64,000 nt of DNA from positions 39,641,419 through 39,705,418 of the forward strand of contig OZ020486.1 of assembly GCA_963971405.1 (NCBI GenBank), written 5' to 3'. A program made the position numbers and the translations under genes. How positions within the stretch are numbered: the first letter of the stretch is position 1; the number at the start of each line of letters is the position of its first letter. This document shows positions 37,101-52,100 of this stretch, one piece after another. Source of the stretch: Psococerastis gibbosa. Its lineage: Eukaryota > Arthropoda > Insecta > Psocodea > Psocidae. The notes under the pieces were generated by a model, which was not told the origin of the DNA, did not search any database, and was given only the letters and a program-made list of their open reading frames with translations.

Positions 37101-40100
37101 AACTTTTGTTTCTTCTTAAAATACGACTATTAAATAAAATTATTATGTTTCGATAAATTTTAACAGGATCTTTCACAATTTTCTCGCCACTTCAATTTGC
37201 CTAAAAACAAGATTCTTTAAATGATAGAATGGTTGAAAAAAGCAACTAATGGGCCTCAACGGAATTCTTCAGCAATTTCCTCAATTATTTGAATTCAGTA
37301 GACACAATTTGCATAGGAGGCTAACCATTGCCTGTGAAAATTCTTTAAGTTATGTACTTTGGTACGGCGCGATTATTCTTATTCGTGCAGTGAAAGGCAA
37401 TTATTTTCAGCCATTATTTTTGGTGGGAAAATGGTTGCTCTTAGCGTTGAGTTGCGGGGGAAATCACAGTCCTAGGCTTGTTAATTATGGCGAGCGCATG
37501 CACGCTACACCTATAAAATGTTGGAGCTTATCTACACCTAAACCTGAGGGTCGGTCAACGAATAATTATACCCCTATAATAGCTCAGGGTTAGGAGTTCA
37601 GCTATTTGGTGGAGAGCCGGGGTGGATGCGTGCTTTGCCTTGACAATTTTAGTACCTCATAAATCATTAACAGCAATGATATTGCTTGGAACGCATGCTG
37701 TACATGAGACACGAACAGCTCTTTTGAATTGTTGACCTTGGATGCTTTCAATGAAGGTTCGATAAAACGTCCATTTGTCAGTTGTGAGATGTAAGGAGGC
37801 GGAGCTAAGTAGTAATTGTTATTAAATTGGTGTCACTATGGCATTGATCCCCAGACTGCCATAGTTTGAAGATTGTGACTGCTGCTGCTCCCCATGGCTC
37901 CAAGTTTATGAAATGTTATAATATATGAATATATAATAATTACAATATATGAAAATGATTCTGTGAAGTGTGGTCTTTAATATTCTTACATATCGTCACC
38001 CTAAAGTCAGAAAGGCGTACCATGAAAAACAAAATTTCGACATAATTCCGTTTATAGATGCTTTTGCTCATAACAAAGCTCTTAATCGAACTTTTCCGCC
38101 TTATTTTTGACGTATGATTTTTTTTCGGCACATGCAAAGATAGAACTTACGACAGGGTCACTACATATGATCATAACTCAATTTCCCAATAAAGTTATAA
38201 AGGTATAGTTATGTATTAAGTATATACAGTATATACTTATGTGAACTTTTAAGTTCCCGTTAACCTGTCCCTTTTAAACATTTCCTTCTTGTATTGGCAA
38301 TTGTATAGGTGGAAGTATTGAATTTTCTGTACTAGTCAGCATTGACGCTCCGAAGCCCTTGCTGGTTGGTTTTTCATTTAATGCATTCTCATTTTGCATA
38401 GTTTTGGCGTTATGAATCAGCGTTGAAGTTGATTGAAGGCCTGTTCGCCCAATTATGAACAATGAACTGTGGGTTAAAATCACAATCAAGCCGAAGCTGT
38501 CTTGTACTATATGATTGTTGGTTTTGTGCCTCGCTGCAATCAGATGCTGTACCCATTGTTCATAGTCTTTTCTTTATGCTCTTTGTTTGAGGCTGAGCAT
38601 ATTCGCAATGTTTCGTTGTGTTGTTCTAAATGATTGCAGATGAGCTCTGTGTATCTCTGTGTACTCATCAGTCTTTAGCGATTGTTTGGTTTTCCGCTCC
38701 CCAGGAGGGTAGTCACGCTTTCGTGTTGGTTTTTTTACTTTCTCGTGTGTTGCATGAAGGGAGGAAGTACCGTATTGCTATGTGTTAAGCAAAATGGTTT
38801 CAACAGAAAGTTAACTGCAGATTGCCTTTCAGTGAAAAGCAACTGCCAAAATAGACTCGTAGCTGTACTTGGTTGAGTCATGCCTTCGCCCGTTTCATTG
38901 CGTTAGTGGTAAGCTTGTCGCAGCTTGTCCATTATCGCTTGTAGCCGATGTAGGTTGACATCGAGAACTTATACCAGTTTGCCAATGGCCAGCAATTCAT
39001 AATGAAACAATACAAATAGTGTCCGGAATCCATGGAGTCGTTGGCATTGGACAAGGGACCTATGGACCACTATAAGTAAGCCTGAATCCATAAAAAGTCC
39101 TTCAAAAACGAAACAACCCCAGGTTCTCCTCAGTGTTCTAAAGAGGGGGTTGGCTTGAGTAATAGCTCTTTCGTCATTTCCAAGCAGGTGTTCAGTCATT
39201 TTAAAGTAACAGTAGAAGGAAATACAGTATGAAGTAACAAAACCTTTTTCTGGGGGTCCCAAAACTGACTCAAATACCCTTTGGTGTGATTCCTTACCAC
39301 TGTTCAATAATTGAATAATTGTTTACTGCTCTCGTATGTTCTGAAAATTAGACTAGTCTAATAATCGCTATACTGATGAGAGCCGTCCTGTACAATAGAC
39401 GCAACATTTGGTTGAAGAATATAACTGTCCCATATTGTTTCCAGTGAAATCTTGATTCCTTTTATGGAATTGATAACATGTTTTTTGCATATGGCTCACC
39501 TGGCAGCCTTGGCCAATATTGATTGATACTCTGCACATAGATTGATTCTCTGAGGTGGATGAATTTTATAGGCTAATGTGGACCTAAAAGGCTTGAAATT
39601 GTGACCTCGGCGGTTGATTCATAGTGACCTGTAGGTCATTCTAGGTGGTTTCTCCTATTTTAGTGAGGTTATTAGTCGGATGGCAGATGGAGTCTTTCCA
39701 TAAAGCACCGTTGCCGTTAATAAACTTCGGTGGTGTATACAATGCCTATCTAGGTCTATTTGCAAGCAGTGTAATACAATATAATAGCCGGTTCAAATTG
39801 TCAAAGTTTCTGTTCGTATTCAGCTTGCATTTTTGACATGCTGGTTCAGGTTACATAAAACGTTTTATTTTATTTTTGTACACCCTGAACCTAACTATCA
39901 AGGGGGATGCGACCTAGTGGGTTTGTTTATACAATATTACAAAGTCTTACAATATACATACGTAGCCTACTTTGTGTGAATTTAAAAGAAATTGTTTTAG
40001 AGTTATTTGTCGGCTTTTGTGGTATAAACCTCTAACTTATCAAACAAATGAAAAAATGTCCCCATAGCAATATTTTTGTGAACCTACATGTCGAATTTCA

Positions 40101-43100
40101 TCGAATTCTTTGGACTAATTTGGCCCCAAATCGAGTTCAAATCAAATCAAATATATTTGTTGCTGAAGAAAACATACCAGATAAACATCACAATTTACAA
40201 TTTGGACCCGTTAGGCCGTAGCTCGTGATTGGCCCTTTTTTTTTTTTTTAGACAGACATATCGTATAAAATACATTTTTGGTTCCTGGGGCCTCAAAACG
40301 TGTAATTTCGTTGAAATGTCGAAATCGAAAATTTCGAGCTTCTCAATGCTTTCTTTATACTGATGTATAAAATATAGGAAAGCTCTAATAATAACCTAAC
40401 CCAATTTATATTTCTTGGTATCATCTTATAACGGATATGACTGGATGTTGGTTTAAGAACCTTTATGAATATGATTGCTACAATAGATAAGCTGGATTGA
40501 GTTACTAAATATATTCATATCCCTGGGAATATAAGGAAAGAAGGAGATAACTTTATAAAGTTAATCTGACATGAATTACGTTCTGTAAATGTTCAACTTG
40601 AACTATAAATTTCATTCTTAATTTCTTACTAATTTAATCGGACATTTCATAATGCCTCCATGCACTTTGGAATGCGGGGGTCATTGGTCACCACTTGGGC
40701 TTCAATCGATTGTAACTCGTACTTCGAGTCGTTGATTGGGAACTTATTATATAGCCTTATGCTGTTGTAGAGAGGGTGAAAAATTAAGAACGCGAAATTA
40801 GTATGGCATGTTTTACTAAGGGTAATTTACTTTCTGCCTGTCTTTTCCTGCTGTAACCATACCATTGGTCATGGCTTCATGGACATGGCAAAATCAAACC
40901 ACATGAGAATTTTTCTCTGAATAATCCAAATTATGACCGTATTCTCTAACATGATGCTTTACAGGGGCTATGTAATCCTGTCCCACTGCAGCAATGGAGG
41001 TAGTACTGGACTTCCCACCCCTCCATGTTGCAGTGGAAACTTCAGCAGAAATGGCATTACTAGGAGTGGAAGGGCAATTAAGAGAGACTCAGCCTCTCTG
41101 ACTACGTCTGACCACTGTCTGGATATGCCAAGCGATAGAATCCATCCAAAATACTGTTTTAGGAGGGAATTCGAAACTATATTAGGGCCAATGAAAGATT
41201 GCTGCGAATCAGCAGGAATTCTCAATAGTCCCACAATGAAGTGGTATACTGATGGCTCTAGGCTAGGAAGTACCAAACCAAGAACAGGCCTTGGCGTCTT
41301 TGGTCCTGGGGTTAAATATCTGGAGTCTCTTAGGGAGACAACCATAGTCTTGCAGATTCTGCAATGAAGGTGCGGAGGACCTGCGATGCGATGCGATGCA
41401 TTCGCACGAAGAAGAGCAGCATGCTCGGAAAGCTTGCAGTTACATGTAAAAGGCCTACCACTTCTGAATCCCCTCAAGATCCTGGCTCTCGTGAGGGAGA
41501 TAGGCCTCGAGAAAGTGATGTAGAAGTGATGTAGATACTTTGTTGTAGGGGGCACAATAGGCCAATAGGCTTAAGTGCACACAGGTAACACCTGTACCCC
41601 AATTTATATATATAAAAAAAGGGTAATTTACAATGTTGAAGTTATCGAGTTGGTGTTAAAAGTGTTATCCAAGTTATCATACATCTGGGGTTGCCATTAT
41701 ATAGTACTATATTTATGTCAAAAATTGGTCAAATGTACTATATTAGTACTGCCCACAAGTGGCATTTCATTTTTAAAAATGGGACAGAGTCTTTACCCAA
41801 TTTACTTAAGTTGATGACTTTTTCCTCTCCATGTGCGTTTAGCTAACACGCTGGTTTGTTTAGTTTTCCGCGTTCACAAGTGTTAATTAGACTTAACCCA
41901 ATATACTGCAGTATTATATGGCATAGTGGTAGCTTGTTCGTGCTTGTGCGAGTCTCTACACATCATGCGATCGGTGACCCAACTGAAGTATTATCTACAG
42001 CAGGGGGCTGTCAACGCTGTATAAAATGGAATTTTGCCTTTCTTCCACTAAGAACCGTCTTCTGCTAAGTGGACGGAGATTAATTTTTCCGCACCGCGGC
42101 GCTTGCAGCGTTCCCGCTTAAATTCAAATTTTGGTCTGTAACATTTTAGTTGCCATATTCCAATGGAGATTAATATTATTTTTTATATATTCCATTATAA
42201 TGACAGTTGACTGTATTTCAACGCTTATATTATGTAATGTGCCATTGGCAGTGTAAAGTCTAATAAGCTTACGTATGATAAGTAGATAAGTATCGGTAAT
42301 ACAGTAGGCAGCGTTAGTCAATTGCAGTTCAAACGTTAAATTTCCACATTTCAATTTTATTCATATACTTTTATACTGTACTGAACATTCCCATTAATAC
42401 GGTAGTTTATTTTTACTCTTTGGCGCTACAGTCTAGAGCCCGTAATGTCCTAAAAAAACTTTTTCATAGCCCGTACGTAGCACATTGTTTATTACTCTAG
42501 ATTACTGTTAGTAAACTTGTCCTATGTCGAATGCCTAATACCAACGACCAAAATTGATTGTTTTTTCTATTAGCAATCCGTTAAACGTCTTCGATGTCAA
42601 CTTATGCTATCTACTATACGAGGGATAATGGACACGATGAGAGAATGAGCCAAGCTCAACATGGACAAAATGTACATAGTCGTATGAATGACTTTACCAA
42701 GTCAAAACTGAAACCCATGAACGACCTTCGGACTCTTCTTTTGCTAGCTTTCGGCATTTTTCTACTAAAACTAAAATCTAATAGTGCCCAGTTGAAAATG
42801 TAAACAGAACAATGTCAGTAATGGCTTGTAGGCTGGATGGCGTGCGTCCTTCAGTCCTTGATTTTGGACTATCTTTTTGAAAATATGTTTCAAATTGAGA
42901 TTTTAGTGATAGTTTCAGAATTTGTAAAAAAATCATTACAATTTTTAAAATACATTTTATTCCCATGAATATTTAATTTGACATTTAAATATTTACATAA
43001 GAGTTTAACTTGAGCTCTGTTGTTCAAGGAAAGTGGACGGAGAAAAAATTTCCGCTGCGCGGCGTGGCGCTGCTATCGCGAACTGAATCCCTATCCCGGT

Positions 43101-46100
43101 GACGAGTCTAGTTATCTGTTGTCTATGATCTACAGAGGCGACTGAAGATGTTATTGGGATATATTCATTGAATTGTTTGTATACGAATAGTGTTTTTTTA
43201 TAACAAAAAAAGAAGGTATATACATAGATTTTAATAATAATACTAGATATCGAACTCTCAAGGTCTCTGTATGGAGTGTTGTGAAGCCATCCGCCATTGC
43301 TATAAGTGGATTGAAAGAACGGAAAGAACGCAAAGTACCTGTTATTAAATGAGTACTTCTCGAAGAAATAAATTTTATCTTGATTTAATTTCAGTTAATA
43401 TTTTCTTTTATGTAACTATTGATCAAAATCCACTGAAAATAAACTGAACGATTGAACTTTTGAACGTAATTTTCACAGAAAATTTTAGGAAATCTCATAA
43501 GAACGCAAGGTGTTAATGAATGTAAACAACGTTTTCTATCCACTTATAGCAATGGCGGCTGGCTTCAAAATATGCAGGGGAGTTCGTTATCTAGTATTAT
43601 TATAAAAATCTATGGGTATATATGAGGAGGCTGTTTACAAACATGGCCAACTCCAAGTTGTAGAATTTTTCAGTAGAGTGGATTTTCTGTTGAAAATTGC
43701 ATTAAGTTTATAGCTAACCCTAGACTTCTCAGCACTTCTGTGCGCAATCTGGCTGCTTTTGTCACTTTATTTTACAACGTGCAGGTGGACATTAAAATTT
43801 TCTGCAAGGTCAGATCAAAACCCCATTTTGTAAAAAAATGGAGTTGGCCACGTTTGTAACCAAGCTCCTCATATAATACCGCAATATAACGTATAAAGCA
43901 TTGCCTTTATGGCATAAAGTAAGCTCACAGACCTGTTCGGTTAGATAGTTGTGTAGCTGTGCTAACCTGTCTAGCAATACGAATCATGTCAATAAGAGCA
44001 TAAAAGTAAAGGCTATGGATGAACTGTTGTTATCGGGGCTTGTGGTCCAGCGGTCAAGACGACGCCCCGGCTAGGCGTAGATCGTGGGTTTGAATCCCGC
44101 CAAGTCCAGGTTTCCTATATCCTCTAATTTTGGTTGACTTCATACATTTAAATCAATACATTTTAAATAATGGCTAACTATTTTAACAACAAAATTGTGA
44201 ATACCCTTATATCCTTAGTTTTTGATTTGCTGCTGATAAGCAAAGAAATCAGGCGGACACGGTTGTAGAGAGCAGTAGCAGAAGTGTGCTTGTTATTCTC
44301 AAGAAAAAGCCATTAATTTGTTTAAGAGTCCGTGCTGAAACGAATAATTTTTTCCCTTGGGGTACTAAAACTTTCTCCACCCGTACTAATTACATACTCA
44401 ATGCTGTAACAAGGGCAAAAACATACGCCTGCCAGTTGCAATGGCGGGTGTAAATTAGCCGTATATAATTTAATTTGGTTTTCCCTATCTCATCATGCTA
44501 TACGATAGGTTGTTAAACTCCATTTATGTGAGATCCACCTCATATAAACATCATCATCATTACTACTAACTCTATAGACAGTAGTAAGGCCATAATAACT
44601 ATAAATCATTGCATTGCTCGTGAACATCTTATTTGCACCTTTCTCTAATTACTCGAGTTGTCATTTCTTGTAATAAATGATGTTACACCGTGTCATCGTG
44701 CGAAGCCTACTTCTATGTCACGAGATGCGTTACAAATTGCAGTTTATACGTAGTTGATGAAAATAAAACGAGAAATAATGTCCCAGCACGGCAGCAAGCC
44801 TGTGGTTAACGAGATTAACAAGGTTTTTTTTTTGGTGCGGCTCTCTACATTGAATTTAACGACTTCTGCGGCAAGGTGGTAGCGTGCTTATACTTGTGCG
44901 AGTCTCTGCACACCTTGCGATCGGAGACGTGTCGTAACTCGAAAGAACCGGTCCGAGTTTACTCGAACATGCTTTCCAATTTATCAAAATTAGTAGATAA
45001 AGAAAATGCACGCAATGCATTTGAGCGTGAATTGTCTATCATTTTTTCAGAAAAACATTTTTTTTTTACAAAACAAAATGCTTTTCTGGGAAAGCAACCT
45101 GTCCGGTTTCGTTACTCAATTTAACACCTAAATCATGCCTGAAGGTAGAAATAATCGATAGAAAGGTTTCGCAGAAAAATTATTTTTTAGTCATTTTTCA
45201 TTAAAATTTAGTTATTTTTATTTTTTTACCCCCAGAAGCAACCTATCAAGGGAGAAGCGACCCCCCGCATTTCGTTAACATTAATAACGACTACAATATA
45301 TGTGAATTTAAAAGAAATCTTTGGAGCCGTTTTTGAGAAATAATTTTTTTTAGACGTTTCTTTGGAGTTTTTTTAGAATAAAAGCCCCCCAAATTAAGTT
45401 AGCCCCAAATAAAAAAAATTCATCATTTTTCATTTTTCATCAGATTTCATCAGATTCATCAAAATCGACCGAGTTGTTTGCCCGGAAATCGACGCACAGA
45501 CAGAGCGACAGACAGACATTTCGTAAAAACCTTTTTTGGGTTCCTGGGACCTCAAAACGTGTAAATCCGTTGAAATCTCGGAATCGAAAATTTCGACCAT
45601 CACAAAGCTTTCCTTATACTACGTATAAATTGGAAAGCAACAAGTACCTATTAGGTGACTTAGTGATGCTGAAGCTAATTGGATACTATATTGTTTGTAC
45701 GCGATCAACGTTTTTTGTAAGTTGAAAAAGAAAGGAGAGAATTTACGCTAGGTATGTGGGAGACTAGGTTTGGGTGGAGGAAGGGAGGTAGGGGGTTTAT
45801 TTAACGACCAGTGAGTAGAAAGGCCGGTGGCTGGTTACTTTTACTTTTTCCTCGCTTCTATCCCCAGGTGGGGTCTGCGATATGGCAGGTTCCCTTCCAC
45901 TCCTTGCGATTCTGTGCTTCGGCTGCAGTTACTCCTATACAATCCTGATATCTTGGCCGGTGAATAGAAAGGCCGGTGGCTGCTTACTTTTTCCTCGGTT
46001 TTATCCCCAGGGCCAGGGCCACATTTAGTAGGTTCTTAAAGGCCATAAATAGTGCAATAGACCATTGTTTCCCAGCTGTGAATAAACCAGGGCCGCCAAA

Positions 46101-49100
46101 GCATAGGCGCCAGCACCAAAAATCGTGGTATAGTGACGAATTAAAACGACATAGAATCCGGGTGCTTTTGTTAAATGACCTATATAAAAATGCAGTTGAC
46201 AATGAATACAGAAACCGCTGCTATCTTGACTATGTACGATGTAAGAAGTGTTACCGAACAAAGGTATGTACCGCAAAGAAAGCCTTTAACACTAATCTCA
46301 TTGTTAATGCGGCAAACCCCAGTAAAGTAGCTTGGCAAATTGTTAACAAAGAGAGGAAACTATCATCTAAAACTTCCACACAAAACAGTCCCGATGATTT
46401 TAATAACTTTTTTGTTGATTCGGTGGTTCAAATGGTAGACCTAATTCCAGTATCCGGAGGGAATCCTGTTGATAGGGTGCCAAGAGCACCATCCAGGTTC
46501 CATGACTGGAGGATTGTCACTCCCATAGAAATAACCAAGATGGTAAAAGGCTTTAAAAACTCTGATAGCCTGGATGTGTATGGTCTGTCCCCCAAATTGC
46601 TTAAGTCGGTGATAGACATATTAGCTGAGCCAATCTGCATTGTTGTAAACGTCTGCCTACAAGCTGGAATGTTCCCAGAAGAATTAAAAATGGCTAGAAC
46701 TATTCCTGTATTTAAGAAGGCGTCCCCTCTGCTCTCTCATACTACAGGCCAATTTCAATCATACCAACATTAGCTAAAGTATTAGAGACTGTCATGAACT
46801 GCCAATTAATGGAGTACTTCGAGAGCAATGGCCTATTTAACCCAAACCAGCACGGGTTTAGGAAAGGTAGATCTACAACCAGCGCACTTCTTTCTTTATC
46901 TAAGGAGATACTGGGGGCATTTGAAAATGGCCAGTCTCTATCACTCACCCTCTGTGATCTCAGCAAAGCTTTCGATTGTGTTAACCATGCGGTGTTGCTT
47001 GAGAAACTAAAGAAATATGGAATAGATGGGGTGGTTCTTCAGACCTTCATCTCCTACCTCTCAAACAGGCGGCAGTGTGTCCATTCAGGGAGCAATTTCT
47101 AAATGGCTGACTGTCAGGTACGGAGTCCCTCAGGGATCTGTCTTAGGTCCCTTACTGTTCCTCATAATGGTGAATGATTTAGGCATGCAGACCTTGCTAT
47201 TTGCTGACGATGCAACTATATACTGTGGGGGCCCCTCACTCACCGAGGCTCGAATGATGGCAGATGCCTTGCTAGCGGCGGCAGCCCAGTGGTTCGAGGA
47301 CAACAAGCTTATACTCAACGAAGGAAAGACACAAAAGATGACCTGTTCCCTCCAGACTGGAACCCCGAACACGGAGAGGGATTGTGTTAAGCTGTTGGGC
47401 TTCACTGTGGACTGCCCACTCTGAGCAGCTTTGTAAAAAACTCTCTAAAGTAATATTTCTGTTAAGAAAACTAAAGAACTTGGTCACCAAACAATATTTG
47501 CTAATGACATATTACGCTCTTTTCCACAGCCACATCAACTACGGCATACTGTTATGAGGTCACTCTGCAGGTGTGGCCGATGTTCTTTTGTTGCAGAAAA
47601 AGGCTGTCAGGATTGTGGCGTCCAGCGGGTGGAGAGACCACTGCCGACCTCTGTTTGCATCTATGGGCATCCCAACGGTTTACAGCCAGTATATTCTTTC
47701 ATGCTTACTGCACATTAAAGCCAACATAGAACTGTTCCCTGAAAGAAATTCTGTCCATCTGCATAACCCAAGAAATGCTCACCGTTTGGATTTGCCCGGA
47801 TGCAGGCTGAGTAGGTCCATCGCATCATTCCCAAACTCGGCAATGAGATACTACAACGCCCTACCCATCAGCCTTACTAATAAGGATTTTTCAGGATACA
47901 AGGCCGTGGTGACAAGGAAAATTAAAGAATGTCCACTGTACAGCTTGAACGAGTTCAGGGAAATAAGCTGGGATGCTCAAACATAACCTCCCCCCTCCCC
48001 CCATCTAACGTATGCTTCCGCATGAAATTTTTTGTTTCTGTTCTAGATGTTTTTTGTTTTGGACGCCGTCTATCCCACCTTGGTGGGTCATGGACAAAGA
48101 TTGATTGATTGATTGATTGATTGATACGGCAGATTCCCTTCTACTCCTTGCGATTCTGTGCTTTGGCTGCAATTGCTCGTACAATCATGAGGTGTCCTCG
48201 TCTTATTTTTCCCTTCAGGTTCGATATGTTTCACCCGCTTTATCAGGTCATTTGGCTGCCTTCTTTTGACGTGGCCCCACCATGACAGTTGTCGTTCACG
48301 GGCCGGTGGCTCGTAGAAAAGAAAATGGCATCTTAAATATTGAGAAATCAAGAACCGCTAGCATTATTTTTATGAACAAGCCTAACATTGGCTCCTTCTC
48401 CGCATTATTAAAAAAAAAGTCCCCCTGCATATACCTTATATTTTTCCCCCTCTTTCCCTCATTTTTTTTTCCTTTTCCCTTATAATAATTTAATAATAAG
48501 TACTGCGTATAGTATATATGTAGGTTCAGCATGAAAACAAGACTTTATAGTCTTATTGCTCGCCCTTTCATATAGTTGTCAATAATGTAGTTTTCATTTC
48601 ATTGGAGGGTTCTAGGCCTGAAGTCGGATATGGAGGATCCTCCCTCGTGACCATTGGTCCATTTAGGATGTTATGGTCAGCATCATGTCCGGCAGTCGCG
48701 TTTCCCCCTGTCGGTGATGGTAACTGTGCGGTTTCTGCTGTGTGGTACCAGACCACAGGTATTGGTAACACTTTTCTACAATTACTAGAGTTGTACTCGA
48801 CCTTAAAGTGTAAATTTAATATTGGTTTGAGCCCAAACCCGCGGGAAAATTTTCCCATTTACGTATGGACTCTCGAACCTCGACCTTCCGTTTTATAGTC
48901 CAGTTCTCTATCAACTGGGCTATCCCGGTAACGGTTGTTCTTTGAGCATATTACTTGCACCTTTCTCTAATTACTGGAGTTGTCATTTCATGTAATAAAT
49001 GACATTACAAGGTGCCATCTTCTATATCACCAGATGCGTTACAAATTGCAGGTTAAATATAGTCGATGCAAATACCGTATTTAATTTAAATTCTGACCAG

Positions 49101-52100
49101 TTTGTGCCTTGTGGTGCAATAGCTATCTTAATAACACTAGTTGTTGTGCCGCGACATAATTTTTAATGCATGGGGTTTTGTATGGACGCCGACATGATAG
49201 GCCTTTGATTTAATTAGAACTTGTTCAAGTAGGTAGGCCACCTCGTGGCGCCTATTAAGTAACAGTATGATGAAGTTGCATGATTTTGAGATTGCAACGT
49301 TATGCTTTAATGAGTAAGTTAATTGAGTTCGAAAGTAGGCAAAATTTTAATTAATCTAAGTTGTAGGTACTGTATCTGTTTTAATTTAATTAAGCTACTA
49401 TTTTTTTTTAAATGTTTGTTGGCTTGAATTTTATGTAAAGTTGAAGTAGTGTGTGAAGGTTGTGTGTGAAAGTGTTTAACACCTAAATCATATCTGCAAC
49501 CTGATCGAGGCGATTTTAATACCGGTATTTATTTAATCCCCTGGTAATAAAACTGTAAACAAGATAATTTTATAATGGAAAGTGCTATTCAAAATTTGTT
49601 TGTTTACAGTATAATCCTAGGGTATTTATTTAACCTCGATCAGGCTGAAGTTAGAAAGGATCGATAGATAGGTTCCGCAGAAAAATTATTTTTTAGTCAT
49701 TTTTTCATGAAAATTGAGTCTTCCTTATTTTTCAACCCCCAGAACCAAACTATCAAGGGGAAACTGACCTATTGGATTATGTTTGCATTAATAACAACTA
49801 CAATGTAATTTGTGAATTTAAAGAAAACCTTTAGAACTGTATTTGAGTTTTCGGAGTTAGCTCAAAATAAGAATAAATCTTCACGAGGTATAATTTTTGT
49901 GAACCTACATGCCAAATTTCATCAAAATCCACCGAGTAGGTTTCCCACAAATTGACGAACAGACATTTCGTAAAAAACACTTTTTTGGGTTCTTAGGACG
50001 TTAAAACGTGTAAATTCATTGAAGTCTGGAAATTGCAAATTTCGACCATCACAAAGCTTTCCTTATACTACGTATAAAAGAACCGGTCCGAGTTTACTCG
50101 AACATGCTTTCCGATTTATCAAAATTAGTAGATAGAGAAAATGAGTAATTTCATGGTAAATAATTTTCTTATAGTTAAATTTCCGATACCTCGGGGGGGG
50201 GGGGGGGGGGGGGTGTCCATCTAAAGTCACTGGAGGGGAGGTAAATTCTAGATAGGCCAGACAAACACATTACCACACAATGCAATGCATTTGAGCGTGA
50301 ATTTTCTAACATTTTTTCAAAAAAACATTTTTTTGCACAAAACCAAAACTTTTTTTGGGAAAGTAACCTGTTCCGTTTCTTTACTCAATTTAACACCTAA
50401 AACATGCTTGAAGGTAGAAACCATCGATAGAAAGGTTTCGCAGAATTTTTTTTTAGTAATTTTTCATTAAAATATAAATATAAATATAATATATATTTTT
50501 ACCCCCAGAAGCAAACTATCAAGGGGGAAGCGACCCCCCGAATTTTATCATCATTAATGACGACTACAATATATGTGAATCTAAGAGAAATCGTTGGAGC
50601 CGTTTTTGAGAAATAATTTTTTTTGGAGTTTTTTGAGAATAAAACCCCCAAATTGAGTTAGCCCAAAATAAAAATAATATGGTCCCGAGGTATTATTTTT
50701 GTGAACCTACTTGCCGAATTTCATCATAATCGACCGAGTAGTTTGCCCGGAAATCGATGAACAGACAGACAGACAGACAGACATTTAGTAAAAACCACTT
50801 TTTTTGGTTCCTGGGACCTCAAAACGTGTAAATCCGTTGAAATCTCGGAATCGAAAATTTGGACCGTCACAAAGCTTTCCTTATACTACGTATAAATTGG
50901 AAAGCAATAATAGGAAAGCAATAAATACTACAGTATATTGCATTGCGGTCGCTGTAATAATCTCTACGGGCATTCACGAGTGCATAAAAAGTGAAGAGAA
51001 GCTGGTCCAGTATTACTACTTTTCCCTCGGCATAACAACCTCAGCTCGATGATGGCTAATAATATTTTAATCCCGGTTACCGTTTATTCATCGTGGTGGT
51101 ATTAATCCCAGATTTAATGCTCTTATCTGCCTTATAAGGTATACTTGGCTTATTTACTATTTAAGCGTGATGGAATTTTGCAAGGTAATGGTAGAATCAA
51201 CTCTTAATACAGTTTTCCGTGATTTGGGGGTCCTGGGAGGTTTGCTTGCCCCCCCCCCCCAGCCTTCTTGCTTTCTTAAAAAAAAAAATTAAAACAGGAA
51301 CCAGAAATATTTTTTTTTTTAATGGCTATTAGTGACAGCCGGTGTCAGGTTTACCGAAATTAGAGGATATGGAAAAAAACTGGGCTTGGCGGGATTCGAA
51401 CCCACGATCTACGCCTAACCGGGAGGAGGTTACCTCTTCAACCAAAGTTGATTTAATGTCAGTGTTATATATACCATATAATACTACAATGCATTGTCAG
51501 GTTTTTATGTTGTTAGCCGATTATAGTAGTTCTAGCCATAGTCGCTAGCCATGGTCGTAGACAAGAGGGGGGGGGGGGCTTATTGGGCTGTAGCCCCCCC
51601 CCCCCCCCCGAAATGAAAAGTTGAGAATCAAATAATTCTAGTATGGTAACATGTATATGTCTTCCTCTGTAAATTATAGACTTTACTGCAGCAACTACTA
51701 CTTGCAGCAATATGAATAAGCATTCCTTTTTAAGCTTTGTAAAATCTATACTTTACTATACTGTTAAAATGCGTAAAACCCCACTATTTTGCCCTGCTAT
51801 TTTCAAGTGAAACCCCCGGGCCCCCTCTTTGTAATTATATCATCATGATTTAGTCCGCGTTTCCGCAAAATATTATCGGCCTGTGTCCGCGCCAAACCTA
51901 AATCCGCCATTAAATTGACGTTTCATGTGCCTATGCTATCATATAAACGAGTAACACCATAACCTCTAAAGAATACACTAGATGCAATTGAGTTCTGAAG
52001 AGAAAAATTTACACCAGATACTAGTGAGTAGATAGCCGGCCGCCTTACCAAGTTGAATCCAGCGCACCAGAGCAGATTCAAAGATGCAGATAACTTAGTA

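Noticed and set aside
40968..41555. 195-codon - strand frame
   Set aside because: It is the shadow of the RNase H-like LINE relic read on +; no family resemblance on -.
44037..44109. Functional tRNA-Ala gene
   Set aside because: C at position 33 and shared 3' flank with two reverse copies elsewhere show it is a SINE head.
45474..45725. Coding frames within repeat E (also at 50804 and 55165)
   Set aside because: Similar peptides arise in each copy only because the DNA repeat is similar; frames are broken and include the CAGA microsatellite.
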